64,000 bases of DNA from assembly GCA_910586705.1 (NCBI GenBank), contig CAJUJK010000002.1, forward strand, positions 1 through 64,000, read 5' to 3'. This stretch comes from an uncultured Lachnospiraceae bacterium (GTDB lineage Bacteria; Bacillota; Clostridia; Lachnospirales; Lachnospiraceae). A model generated the notes under the pieces. It saw only the letters and a program-made list of their open reading frames with translations. It ran no database searches and was not told where the DNA came from. Made by a program: the position numbers and the translations under genes. Shown here piece after piece: positions 16,280 to 25,548 of the stretch (position 1 is the first letter of the stretch; every line of letters begins with the position of its first letter).

Positions 16280-19093
16280 CTACTCCCCGCTGCCCAGCCA
16301 CTGTGCCAGCACCCGCGCGATCACATCCGCCTCAAGCGGTTTCGCAACATGTTCGTTCATGCCGGCATCCTTCGCCGCCTGCACATCCTCCGCAAAGGCG
16401 TTTGCGGTCATGGTGATAATCGGAATCTTCTCCGCGTCCGGCCTGTCCAGCGCCCGGATCGCCTTCGCCGACTCATACCCGTTCATCACAGGCATCATCA
16501 CATCCATAAAGATGATCTGATACGTTCCCTCTTCTGCCTGCTCAAGGATCTCCACCGCTTCCTGCCCGTTGTTTGCAATGGTCACCTGCAGCCCAAAGTC
16601 CTCCAGAATAAACTGGGCGATCTCCTGATTTAACTCGTTGTCCTCCACAAGAAGCGCGTGTTTCCCGGCAATCTGCATCTGCTCCGGCACTGCATTCTCC
16701 GTTTCTTCCTCCGGCTGCGCCGCGATTTCCAGAGGCAGTACCACCGTGAACACACTACCCTTCCCCTGCTCGCTCTCAATTTCAATGGTGCCGCCCATAC
16801 TGTCTATCAGTTTTTTCGTGATCGTCATGCCAAGCCCTGTTCCCTGATAGGTGGTGCGCGCACTCATCCCGTCAGATTCCTGCGTGAACGGCTCAAAGAT
16901 ATGTTCCAGATACTCCCTGCTCATTCCGATACCCGTATCGGAAACGACAAAGCAGATCTGCGCCACCCCGTTCTCTGCCGAAAGCTCCTTGCAGCTCATA
17001 TGGACGCTGCCAGCTGGTCTGTTATATTTGATGGCGTTGCCGGCTATATTAATCAGCACCTGCTTGATGTGCAGGGGGCTTCCTATAAAATCGGTATGGG
17101 AGAACTGTTCCTCCTCAAACGCAGTCGTCAATTGAATCTTTTTCGTCGCCGCCTGCCCGCCCAGAATCGTTGCACAGTTTGCAAAAAGCCGGGGCAGAGA
17201 AAAGGTTTCTTTCCTGATTTCCACATTGCCGCTTTCCAGCTTATTGATATCCAGCACGTCGTTTATCAGTGACAGCAGATGTTCCGCCGAAGTTTTGATC
17301 TTCTGCCGGCAGTCCTGCTGTTTTTCCAGGTCATCGGGGTATTTCTCGGCGATACTCAGCATACCCATAATACCGTTGATCGGCGTCCGTATGTCATGGG
17401 ACATGTGAGACAAAAATTCCGTTTTCGCCAGATTTGCCTTCTCGGCTTCCCGAATGGCAATCTGCAGTTCCCCGTTCTTCTCTGCCAGTATACGGTAGGC
17501 ATTTCTGCGCGTATGGGACACCGCCAGAGCAAACGCGGACGCCAGCGTCAGCACCGTACCGGCAATCACAAGGACATCCTTATTCATATACAGATAATCC
17601 GTCAATTTATAATCTGTATATGGAATATTCATGTACAGATTGATGATATCCTCCTTATCCGCCTCCGATACCAGCCGCAGGGATTTATTAATCACATTGA
17701 AAAGAATCGGATCCACATCTTTTGCCGCCGCAAGGGTGCTTCCCGACTGATAGCGGTAATTATCCCACTCAATCAGATCCGAAAACCGCTCGTTTTTTGA
17801 CATATAGTTGTATTCAATGGTGTTGAGCACGGTGATATCAGCCTCTCCCCGTCTCACTGTCTCCAGACATTCCTTGGCGGTATCGCAATAAATAACCGTA
17901 CCGCCCGCACCGTTACGCTCCATGCTTTCCGCCCAATAGGTACGTCCGTTTGTAAGCACAAGCGACGTTCCCTGATTCATGCGCACATAATCTTTTTTCG
18001 ATACAATAATGGCATTGTAGTCCATGAAAGAACTCGTCAGCCGGATGTTTTCGTCCCGCGAAAGCTGCATATTATTCGCGCCCACATAAAAGTCGATCTC
18101 TCCCGCCGCCAGAAGCTCCTTCCAGTAATCACTTCTGTCCAGCGGACAAAGTTCCATGATAATCCCGCTTCGTTTCGCAATCGCTTTTAATATCTGGATG
18201 TAAATACCGTCATACTCTCCCTGCTCGTTGATATAGGAGAGAGGTTTCGTGTCCTGATAAAAACCGATTCTGACCGGCACCCCTCTGTCAATATACTGCT
18301 GTTCTTCCGCCGCAAAGTTCTCCCATCTGTTTTCGTAATAAATAGTGATCAGTTCCTGTTCCAACGTGGGATTATCCATATAGAGCTCTTCAATGCCTAT
18401 GTTCATCTCGGACACAAGCTGTTCATTGCCCTTCCAGGTAATATAATAATAAGGCGCGTAGGCAAATTTGCCCACAAGGCACTGTCCTTCCTCCACCTCC
18501 GTCAACGTATGTGCCGCCACGTCAATCTCACCGCTCTTAAGCGCTGTCTGAAGCTCCTGCGTCGTTTTGTACTCCCTAAGATGTGGCTGGGAAATACCGT
18601 TGCGGTCAAGGTATTCCAGAAATTCATCCTTGCGGACATAACTTTCCACAACACCGAAAATCATATCCCGCATACTGTCAAAATCCTCGAAATCCACGCT
18701 GGTGTCCTTCTCCACAAAAAGGCAGCCGTAAGTATATCCACTGGAAAGCGACGCATATTCAAAAAACTCTGACCGCTCCTCGGAATACTGCGCCGATCCT
18801 ACCAGATCCACTTCTCTCGCTTCCAGTTTTTCAAGCGCGTCATTCCAGCTGTCGCACATCACATAGGTAATATCCCACCCGGTATACACACAAAGCGCTT
18901 CCAGATATGCCACATCCAAACCGCCATAACCATCATTTTCCGAGTAGATATGAAATCCGTTCATCGGAAAAAAAGCCACCCTTACTTTCCGGGGGCTCGC
19001 AAAAACTGGCATACAGAAACACATGGCGCACAGAAATACCAGTATAGCCATCAAATATTTATGTATCTTCCGATTCCCTCTTCTCTTTTTCAT
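16280..19093 (-). CDS. BvgS-like hybrid histidine kinase with two periplasmic solute-binding domains
   Basis: 937 residues. A signal peptide (about 1-33) is followed by two bacterial solute-binding family 3 domains (about 34-260 and 268-500), a membrane helix (about 505-525), HisKA with FLSHMSHDIRTPINGIMG, an ATPase domain (N box INIAGNAIKYN, G boxes VSDTGIGMS and GTGLGM) and a C-terminal receiver (VEDNELNQ, IIFMDVMMPVMNG, HVAKPLE). No Hpt domain is present, so final transfer would need another protein. The domain plan is that of BvgS/EvgS sensors, which bind small extracellular ligands. It overlaps the GGDEF/EAL gene by 4 bases and is followed 7 bases later by the response regulator. Confidence 0.93.
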   Translation of the reverse strand: MKKRRGNRKIHKYLMAILVFLCAMCFCMPVFASPRKVRVAFFPMNGFHIYSENDGYGGLDVAYLEALCVYTGWDITYVMCDSWNDALEKLEAREVDLVGSAQYSEERSEFFEYASLSSGYTYGCLFVEKDTSVDFEDFDSMRDMIFGVVESYVRKDEFLEYLDRNGISQPHLREYKTTQELQTALKSGEIDVAAHTLTEVEEGQCLVGKFAYAPYYYITWKGNEQLVSEMNIGIEELYMDNPTLEQELITIYYENRWENFAAEEQQYIDRGVPVRIGFYQDTKPLSYINEQGEYDGIYIQILKAIAKRSGIIMELCPLDRSDYWKELLAAGEIDFYVGANNMQLSRDENIRLTSSFMDYNAIIVSKKDYVRMNQGTSLVLTNGRTYWAESMERNGAGGTVIYCDTAKECLETVRRGEADITVLNTIEYNYMSKNERFSDLIEWDNYRYQSGSTLAAAKDVDPILFNVINKSLRLVSEADKEDIINLYMNIPYTDYKLTDYLYMNKDVLVIAGTVLTLASAFALAVSHTRRNAYRILAEKNGELQIAIREAEKANLAKTEFLSHMSHDIRTPINGIMGMLSIAEKYPDDLEKQQDCRQKIKTSAEHLLSLINDVLDINKLESGNVEIRKETFSLPRLFANCATILGGQAATKKIQLTTAFEEEQFSHTDFIGSPLHIKQVLINIAGNAIKYNRPAGSVHMSCKELSAENGVAQICFVVSDTGIGMSREYLEHIFEPFTQESDGMSARTTYQGTGLGMTITKKLIDSMGGTIEIESEQGKGSVFTVVLPLEIAAQPEEETENAVPEQMQIAGKHALLVEDNELNQEIAQFILEDFGLQVTIANNGQEAVEILEQAEEGTYQIIFMDVMMPVMNGYESAKAIRALDRPDAEKIPIITMTANAFAEDVQAAKDAGMNEHVAKPLEADVIARVLAQWLGSGE

Positions 19094-20775
19094 AACCCCT
19101 GCACCAGCTCCCGCAATTTCCCTATTTCAACCGGCTTGGAATAAAAATATCCCTGAAACCATGTCGCTCTATAGAGCCGCAGATAATTCTGCAGTTCCTC
19201 TGTCTCCACGCCTTCCAGACAGGTGCTCATGCCGCAGCTGTTGGCAAACTCCACAATCGACCTGACCATCGCCTGCTTTTTCGCGTCCTCCGTAATCCCA
19301 CGGATAAAACTCATATCCAGCTTAATCTCATCCATAGGGGCATACAGCACGATCCCGGAAGACGCGCTCCCTGTGCCGTAGTCGTCCATCGCCATACGGA
19401 TGCCGTATCCTTGAAAAAATTCCACTTCCCGCTTAATCACATCGAGCGGCATATCCCTGCACCGCTCCGTCAGTTCCAGACATAAATGATCGGCAGGAAA
19501 CCCGGTCTGCTCCAGAATGCGCAGCACCTTTGCGCGAAATCCCTCCCTCTCCATCTGCCTTGCCGACACATTCACGTTTATCACAAATTCCGGCAGAATG
19601 GAAAGGAGTTCCCCTGTTTCCCGCAGCGCCGTCTGCAGCACAAAATTGCCGAGTTCATACATGGCGGGATCTGTTTCCATCCACTCAATAAACATACCGG
19701 GAGGCACGGTTCCGTAGGGTTCCCGGCGCCATCTCACAAGCGCCTCCGCCCCGACAATACGCCCCGTCCCGGAAACCACGATGGGCTGGTATTCCACGTA
19801 AAAACCCGCACAGTCCTCCCGCACCGACTGGTGGATCACCTTCATCAGCTCCAGATCCATATTCCTGACCGTGCGCACCTCGTCATTAAAGACAATCATT
19901 TTGCCCTGATGCTCCGTTTCCGAATGCCCAAGCGCATAAGCCGCCTTTGACGTGAGAGAGTCTGCCTTGCCTTCATAACTCTGTTCAATCAGAATCGCTC
20001 CCGCACATATTTTCAGCGTGATTTTCCGATTGTTTACCTGTACGCCTTTTACAAGTTTTTCCCGGATTTTCTGCTCGAAAGCGACCAGCTTTTCCCTGCC
20101 TCCGCCTCTTAATATAAATCCGAATTTCGGACCGTCAAGGCGGTATACCGCGCTGTCCTCATCCATCATAAAAATAAACTGCAGCGCAGTTTCTTTCAAA
20201 AGCTGGTTCGTAAAATCCGTGCCATATATGATACTCAGATTCGTAAATCGTTCCAGTTTGATCATTAAGACTGCAAAGGGTTTCCGCTTTTCAATCTCCG
20301 CCTCAATATCTGCGTCAAATCTCGCGTGGGAGTATAAATCCGTCAAAGCGTCAATTCTCGGCAGCACATTTTCATTGTGCAGCAAAACGATTAAGTGATC
20401 TTCCGCATTCTGTCCGCCTGCCACAATATCCGTATGAAAACTGTACAAGTGATATTCCCCGGACACATCCCGCATCCGGACGCACAGTTCCCGATTCAAG
20501 TTGATCCCCCGCACTCTCTCGGGAATCCCTTCCTCGTACTCCCAGAAATCGTCAAAATGGATCAGCCGGCGCATCACCGCATAGTGATCCGGCACATAGG
20601 CATCCTCGATGCCAAAATACGCCCTCGTCGTCTCGGAAAACCATGCACTGTTCCTCTTCAGGTGCAGGGCAAAAATATAAGTGTCATCCGCCAGCCTGTT
20701 CCACTTATTCATCACCAGATTCATATAGCTTTCATTGTCATGCCAGAATCCCTGTTCTCCCATGTTTACCCCCAT
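19090..20775 (-). CDS. GGDEF/EAL protein, probable c-di-GMP phosphodiesterase with degenerate GGDEF
   Basis: 561 residues. N-terminal PAS-like region (about 1-130), GGDEF-like domain (about 140-300) and EAL domain (about 315-555). The GGDEF motif has changed to LDGPKFGF, so cyclase activity is unlikely. The EAL domain keeps key residues: GAEALVRWR, NVNVSARQ, LELTERC, MDDYGTGSAS, KLDMSFI and EGVET, so c-di-GMP cleavage is expected. No membrane segment. It is the first gene of the signalling block and overlaps the hybrid kinase by 4 bases, pointing to linked control of c-di-GMP and phosphotransfer. Start could also be the ATG at 20763. Confidence 0.92.
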   Translation of the reverse strand: MGVNMGEQGFWHDNESYMNLVMNKWNRLADDTYIFALHLKRNSAWFSETTRAYFGIEDAYVPDHYAVMRRLIHFDDFWEYEEGIPERVRGINLNRELCVRMRDVSGEYHLYSFHTDIVAGGQNAEDHLIVLLHNENVLPRIDALTDLYSHARFDADIEAEIEKRKPFAVLMIKLERFTNLSIIYGTDFTNQLLKETALQFIFMMDEDSAVYRLDGPKFGFILRGGGREKLVAFEQKIREKLVKGVQVNNRKITLKICAGAILIEQSYEGKADSLTSKAAYALGHSETEHQGKMIVFNDEVRTVRNMDLELMKVIHQSVREDCAGFYVEYQPIVVSGTGRIVGAEALVRWRREPYGTVPPGMFIEWMETDPAMYELGNFVLQTALRETGELLSILPEFVINVNVSARQMEREGFRAKVLRILEQTGFPADHLCLELTERCRDMPLDVIKREVEFFQGYGIRMAMDDYGTGSASSGIVLYAPMDEIKLDMSFIRGITEDAKKQAMVRSIVEFANSCGMSTCLEGVETEELQNYLRLYRATWFQGYFYSKPVEIGKLRELVQGL

Positions 20776-20823
20776 GTCTTCCTGCCCGGCTTTCAGACAA
20801 AGAAGATTTTATTCCTTTGTGCC

Positions 20824-21381
20824 TTATGTATCAAGCGGTTCCCTGCAGAAGTAACAGCTGAATCTTTCGCGCGTCGAAACGGGAACGAGGTTTTCTGCCG
20901 CACAGTAACCGCAGATAACACATTTACAGCCGCCCGGCACGCTGTCCCCCTCGTAGAGTCTCTGCGCCGGCCGAAGCCCGCCGGAACTTTCGTAGAGTCT
21001 TCTCGCCTCCTCGCGTTTCTCCATCTCATGTTCCATGGCGTCCTGTCTCGCCTTTTCCTCCAGATATGCCAGTGTCGATTCCGGCTCGTTCTCACTCTTT
21101 GTCTGACTCTCTGCCGACTTCTTCTGTGCCTTCGCCTGCGGCATCTGCTTTGCCTGTGCCGGCTGCACGAGAGGTTTTGCCTGCGGTATCTGTCTGCTCT
21201 GCGGAAGCTGTCCAAAAGGTCCCGTCTGTATCGTTCTCTGTCTTTGGGATGTCTGTATCTGCCCTTGCGGATTCGACGACTGTCCTCTCTGATTATTCTC
21301 GGGCGGATTCCCCATCCGCCGGCTATAAACCCGATAACAAATACATGCCACTACAATGATCCATATGATTCCACCAAACAT
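20824..21381 (-). CDS. Membrane-anchored protein with Gln/Pro-rich linker and zinc ribbon
   Basis: 185 residues. One N-terminal membrane helix (GGIIWIIVVACICY, about 3-18), a low-complexity Gln/Pro/Lys/Ser linker (about 25-90), a charged coiled coil (about 100-135) and a C-terminal zinc ribbon with two CxxC pairs (CVICGYC and CYFC). I do not recognise the family; the plan suggests a protein tethered to the membrane that presents a nucleic-acid or protein-binding zinc ribbon. It is separated by 48 bases from the GGDEF/EAL gene and could be transcribed ahead of it. Confidence 0.65.
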   Translation of the reverse strand: MFGGIIWIIVVACICYRVYSRRMGNPPENNQRGQSSNPQGQIQTSQRQRTIQTGPFGQLPQSRQIPQAKPLVQPAQAKQMPQAKAQKKSAESQTKSENEPESTLAYLEEKARQDAMEHEMEKREEARRLYESSGGLRPAQRLYEGDSVPGGCKCVICGYCAAENLVPVSTRERFSCYFCREPLDT

Positions 21382-21534
21382 TTCAGTCCGTTCCTTTCTT
21401 CCCGTGCCGTACTTATTTTATCATATCACATTTTCCCCGATTATGGCAAAAATAAGTTGCTTAATCGCAGCAGTCCAGACCGCAGCAGACAGAAAAACGA
21501 AATTTTACGAAACACTCCCGCGTCAGAAACTTTG

Positions 21535-21543
21535 TGTTATAAT
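21535..21543 (+). promoter_or_regulatory. Extended -10 promoter element of MATE gene
   Basis: TGT followed by TATAAT (21538-21543) makes an extended -10 box. No good -35 was found, as is common for extended -10 promoters. The leader to the ATG at 21610 is about 60 bases and contains an imperfect hairpin (CGTCGGCG with CGCCGGCG). Confidence 0.55.
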
Positions 21544-21609
21544 GGAAATAACGTCGGCGGAATCTTTGTTTAACGCCGGCGATTTATACCGTATGAAAAT
21601 GGAGGCACT

Positions 21610-22971
21610 ATGCGCAGCGAAACATCCACCAAAAAAACTACCCTGCTGACGGAGGGCTGCATCTGGAAACAGCTCGTCGCCTTTGCGTTTCCGCTCTTTT
21701 TGGGCAACCTCTTCCAGCAGTTGTACAATACCGCAGACTCCCTGATTGTCGGAAACTTCCTTGGCAGCAACGCGCTCGCCGCCGTCAGCTCATCGGGTAA
21801 CCTTATTTTTCTGATGGTCGGTTTCTTTCAGGGAATATCCGTGGGCGCAGGGGTTGTCATCGCCCGGTATTATGGCGCGCAGAAAATAGAGGAAGTGCAG
21901 AAGGCCGTCCACACAACGGTTGCTTTCGGGCTTGCCTCGGGCATCTTTCTGACTATAGCCGGCACCATCCTGACTTCCCGCATCCTCATATGGATGGGGA
22001 CGCCTGCCGATGTGCTGCCCGAATCCACGGTCTATTTCCGCATCTATTTCCTCGGCTCCCTCTCCTTTGTCATGTACAATGTCTTTGTGGGCATTTTACA
22101 GTCCGTCGGGGACAGCCGTCATCCGCTCATTTATCTGATCGTGTCGTCCGCCATCAACATTGTGCTGGACTTACTGTTTATCGCCGTCATGGGGTTCGGC
22201 GTCGGCGCAGCCGCCCTCGCCACGATTCTCTCCCAGTTTATCAGCGCTTTCCTCTGTCTCTGGCGGCTGACCCGCAAAAGCCCGGAGGACTACCGCGTAT
22301 CCATAAAGAGCATCCGCTTTGATCTCCCCATACTTCACGAGGTGATCTCCAACGGACTGCCCGCGGGATTCCAGAATTCCATCATCGCCCTCGCCAACGT
22401 GGTGGTGCAGTCAAACATCAACAAATTCGGCAAAATGGCTGTTGCGGGCAGCGGCGCTTACTCCAAGATCGAGGGGTTCGGTTTCCTGCCCATCACCTGT
22501 TTCGCCATGGCGCTCACCACCTTCATCAGCCAGAATCTTGGCGCAAAACAATACGAGCGCGCCAAAAAAGGGGCGCGCTTCGGTATCCTCTGCTCCGTCA
22601 TCACGGCGGAGCTTGTGGGCATCTTTATTTATTTTACCATACCAGTCCTAATCGCCGCCTTCAACCGCACGCCGGAGGTGATCGCCTACGGGACGACCCA
22701 CGCAAGGACGGTCACGCTCTTCTACTTCCTGCTCTCCTTCTCCCACTGTATCGCGGGGATTTTAAGGGGCGCCGGAAAAGCCGCCGTGCCCATGCTCACC
22801 ATGCTCTGTTTCTGGTGCATCGTCCGGGTGAGCTATATCACAATCATCCTGCACTTTATCCCAAAGATCCAGATGATTTTCTGGGCGTATCCGCTGACGT
22901 GGAGTCTGAGTTCCATCGTTTTCCTGCTCTATTTTCTGAAGGCGGACTGGGTGCACGGATTCGAGAAATAA
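21610..22971 (+). CDS. MATE family multidrug/cation antiporter
   Basis: 453 residues with about 12 membrane helices in two similar halves, the MATE plan. Typical early motifs are visible: PLFLGNLFQQLYNTADSLI and VIARYYGAQKIEEVQKAVH. The family exports cationic drugs or metabolites in exchange for sodium or protons. GGAGG lies 6 bases before the ATG. Single gene, convergent with the FtsX-type permease gene 13 bases downstream. Substrate cannot be told from sequence. Confidence 0.93.
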   Translation: MRSETSTKKTTLLTEGCIWKQLVAFAFPLFLGNLFQQLYNTADSLIVGNFLGSNALAAVSSSGNLIFLMVGFFQGISVGAGVVIARYYGAQKIEEVQKAVHTTVAFGLASGIFLTIAGTILTSRILIWMGTPADVLPESTVYFRIYFLGSLSFVMYNVFVGILQSVGDSRHPLIYLIVSSAINIVLDLLFIAVMGFGVGAAALATILSQFISAFLCLWRLTRKSPEDYRVSIKSIRFDLPILHEVISNGLPAGFQNSIIALANVVVQSNINKFGKMAVAGSGAYSKIEGFGFLPITCFAMALTTFISQNLGAKQYERAKKGARFGILCSVITAELVGIFIYFTIPVLIAAFNRTPEVIAYGTTHARTVTLFYFLLSFSHCIAGILRGAGKAAVPMLTMLCFWCIVRVSYITIILHFIPKIQMIFWAYPLTWSLSSIVFLLYFLKADWVHGFEK

Positions 22972-22984
22972 AAAGAAATAAATG

Positions 22985-24820
22985 CTATTCAGTCCTCCCT
23001 GCCAGCAGCTTCATCGGTTCTTTCTTTAGGTTTACATAAATTTCTGCCGCCGCGATCACGGTTCCCGCAGCCACAATCGCAAGAGCACACTCTGCCGCCG
23101 CCTTCAACGGCTCTTCCGGCTCAAAAGTCTCCTCCACCCCTCCCACATCCGTCCCCATACTGTTGCCAAAGGTTGTATCGTAATAGTTTTCTTTCCCGAT
23201 CTTCCCGCCAATCTCTCCCGACAGGTAAGAGCCCGCCAGAGAACCGCACGCACTCCCCACCAGAATCAGCAGGAAAATACCAGAAAACAGGGAGACAAAG
23301 CTGTGCATTTTCCGAAAACCGAGACACCGTTCCACAGCCGTCCGCTCCTTCTGTTTCAAGATAAACAGCCACGAAAAATAGGCGAGCACCATAAACACCA
23401 TGGAAACGCCCATCACGAGCAACAGTCTGGCGATATACTTCATATTGTTGATGTTCGCCTCCAGTTCCGAGTAGCCCCCGTCGTAAAACGTGATCTCCAC
23501 ATTGGGAATCCGCAGTCTGCTCCACTTCTCCATATACTCATCAATGGTGCCGTTTGCAATACAAAAAGACGTGTTGCACCCGGTCATGGGACCGCTCTCG
23601 AGAATGTTGTCCGCATCACTGTTTTTCACGGAACGGCTGGGAATGATGATCTCATTGTATGCCAGCCCGTATTCGTCCCGCAGCCCTGCCTGCCCGCCGT
23701 ACATCCCTACGATTTTATAATCCCCCTCCTCAAAAATCGGATAAACCTCTCCCCTGGCATTGATCAGGGTAAATGCCGCCGCCGTGTTAACCGCAAAAGC
23801 CCGCCCCGCTGTCCGCCCGTAATTTGCATACTGCAGCGCAAGGGGCAGCTCATCCCCGAGCGCAAGCCCTTCTCTCTGGGCAAACGTCTCCGACACAAGG
23901 CAGACCCGGTCCCCACGGGCATATTCTTCCTCCGTAAACTCCCTGCCCTGACTGATGAAAGCATTGCCATTGTAAAATGCCATCATCAGATAAATATCAT
24001 TCGTTCCCGTCACTGGAAACGTATGCCGCAGGTTATCCCATGTACCGACAATATTTAGCCAGCGCCTGCCCATGGGCGACTCATAAAACCCCTCCGTCAC
24101 CTCATCACAGAAATGATCGTCGTCCACCTCATCCGGCACTTTATTCCCCTCCGCATCCACCTGTGTGGAACCAAGCACAGTAAAAGGGATGTATTCCGAC
24201 GGCGTATCTCCCTCAAATTCTTTCTGTTCCTCATGTCCCGGACTGTAGGTAAGCGACATCACATAGGTCTTGTCCGCATACAGTTTCTCCGGCTCCGGAT
24301 TATAGTGATCACAGAAAGAAATGACATGTCCCTCCCTGATTCCCCCCTGTCCGCCGAGAACCCGGGATATCTGAAAAGCAATCGGATGATCGGGCACCGC
24401 GTCCTCCACCGGCGATCCCTCCACAATCTCACTGAGACACATGCCCATATCGTACATTTCATATTCCGGCATGTAAGAACCATAGAAGCATCTCCGCTCC
24501 GGCCCGGCCAGATAATCCGCACCCTCAAAATCCAGCACGGACAAAGGCACATAGGAATCGTAGACAGCGGTGTTAAAGATGTGATAGTTTTTGTCCTCCG
24601 CATCCCATATCATCCGTTCCTTTACCTGATCCGCCTTCTGTTCCGCCGTGCCGATGGTCATAAAGGAATCCTCATAGGCTTCCATCTTTGCACGATTCAT
24701 AAGCAGAAATCCCCTGCCGATGCTGCAAAGCCCCGAAGCAAAAATGAGCAGCAGCAAAAACAGGACGGCTCTCCCCTTCATCCGAAATAGCTGACGCATA
24801 CTATTCTTAAAAAGCAGCAT
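22985..24820 (-). CDS. FtsX-type ABC transporter permease
   Basis: 611 residues. An N-terminal membrane helix (about 15-32) is followed by a very large extracytoplasmic region (about 35-455) and three C-terminal helices (about 465-600) around the FtsX loop LKQKERTAVERCLGFRKMH. It is the last gene of a minus-strand operon: XRE-permease fusion, ATPase, this permease; the ATPase ends 25 bases upstream. GGAG sits 6-7 bases before the ATG. Role likely in peptide or lipid extrusion or sensing; substrate unknown. Confidence 0.85.
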   Translation of the reverse strand: MLLFKNSMRQLFRMKGRAVLFLLLLIFASGLCSIGRGFLLMNRAKMEAYEDSFMTIGTAEQKADQVKERMIWDAEDKNYHIFNTAVYDSYVPLSVLDFEGADYLAGPERRCFYGSYMPEYEMYDMGMCLSEIVEGSPVEDAVPDHPIAFQISRVLGGQGGIREGHVISFCDHYNPEPEKLYADKTYVMSLTYSPGHEEQKEFEGDTPSEYIPFTVLGSTQVDAEGNKVPDEVDDDHFCDEVTEGFYESPMGRRWLNIVGTWDNLRHTFPVTGTNDIYLMMAFYNGNAFISQGREFTEEEYARGDRVCLVSETFAQREGLALGDELPLALQYANYGRTAGRAFAVNTAAAFTLINARGEVYPIFEEGDYKIVGMYGGQAGLRDEYGLAYNEIIIPSRSVKNSDADNILESGPMTGCNTSFCIANGTIDEYMEKWSRLRIPNVEITFYDGGYSELEANINNMKYIARLLLVMGVSMVFMVLAYFSWLFILKQKERTAVERCLGFRKMHSFVSLFSGIFLLILVGSACGSLAGSYLSGEIGGKIGKENYYDTTFGNSMGTDVGGVEETFEPEEPLKAAAECALAIVAAGTVIAAAEIYVNLKKEPMKLLAGRTE

Positions 24821-24845
24821 ACCAGACTCCTTCCTTTACGCGTTA

Positions 24846-25517
24846 TCAACGCACCTGCTCCATCCTTCCGTCCTTCATGCGAAAGACATGATCTGTCTCG
24901 TCCGCCACCCGTTTATTGTGGGTGATGACGATCACCGTATAGCCGTCCTCATGCGCCAGTTCCTTTAAGAGCGCCACCACATTCTCCTCATTTCCCGAAT
25001 CCAGATTTCCCGTCGGCTCGTCCGCTAGAATGATCTCCCCGCCCGCAGCCACCGCCCTCGCGATCGCCACCCGCTGCTGTTCCCCGCCGCTCATCATCTT
25101 CGGAAACTGCCTGCATACCCTTGATTCCAGACCAACCCGCTGCAAAAGCCGTTTTGCCTGTCTGACCGCCTCTTTTTTGTGCATCTTCTTAAATTCCAGA
25201 GGCAGCATCACATTCTCCTGCGCCGTCAGAAGCGGAAACAGATGGAACGCCTGATACACCACCGCCGCCCGGTTCAGCCGGTAAGCGTCCCTGTCCATGT
25301 CGCTTAAGGGTTCCCCCTCCACATAGATTGTTCCCCCGCAAGGCTGGTCGAGCCCGGCGAGCAGGGAGAGGAAGGTGCTCTTGCCGCTCCCCGATTCCCC
25401 CACGATCGCATAAAACTTTCCCTTCTCAAAAGCGCAGCTTACATCCCTCACCGCCTCCACCTTCTGGTATTTGCTCTGATAACTGTAAGACACATGTTCC
25501 GCACGTAATATTTCCAT
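24846..25517 (-). CDS. ABC transporter ATPase for FtsX-type permease
   Basis: 223 residues from the ATG at 25517, which has GGAGG 5 bases upstream; a longer start at 25547 is less likely. Walker A GESGSGKST, Q-loop VVYQAFHLFPLLTAQENV, signature MSGGEQQRVAIARAV, Walker B IILADEPTGNLDSG and switch His in VIVITHNKR are all present. It lies between the two permease-like genes and probably energises them. Confidence 0.92.
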   Translation of the reverse strand: MEILRAEHVSYSYQSKYQKVEAVRDVSCAFEKGKFYAIVGESGSGKSTFLSLLAGLDQPCGGTIYVEGEPLSDMDRDAYRLNRAAVVYQAFHLFPLLTAQENVMLPLEFKKMHKKEAVRQAKRLLQRVGLESRVCRQFPKMMSGGEQQRVAIARAVAAGGEIILADEPTGNLDSGNEENVVALLKELAHEDGYTVIVITHNKRVADETDHVFRMKDGRMEQVR

Positions 25518-25548
25518 ATTCTCCTCCTTGCAATCCGCATTTCTCACA

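Noticed and set aside
20395..21573. 392-codon open frame on the plus strand across the GGDEF/EAL and zinc-ribbon genes
   Set aside because: It crosses two real genes and an intergenic region with biased composition and no motif.
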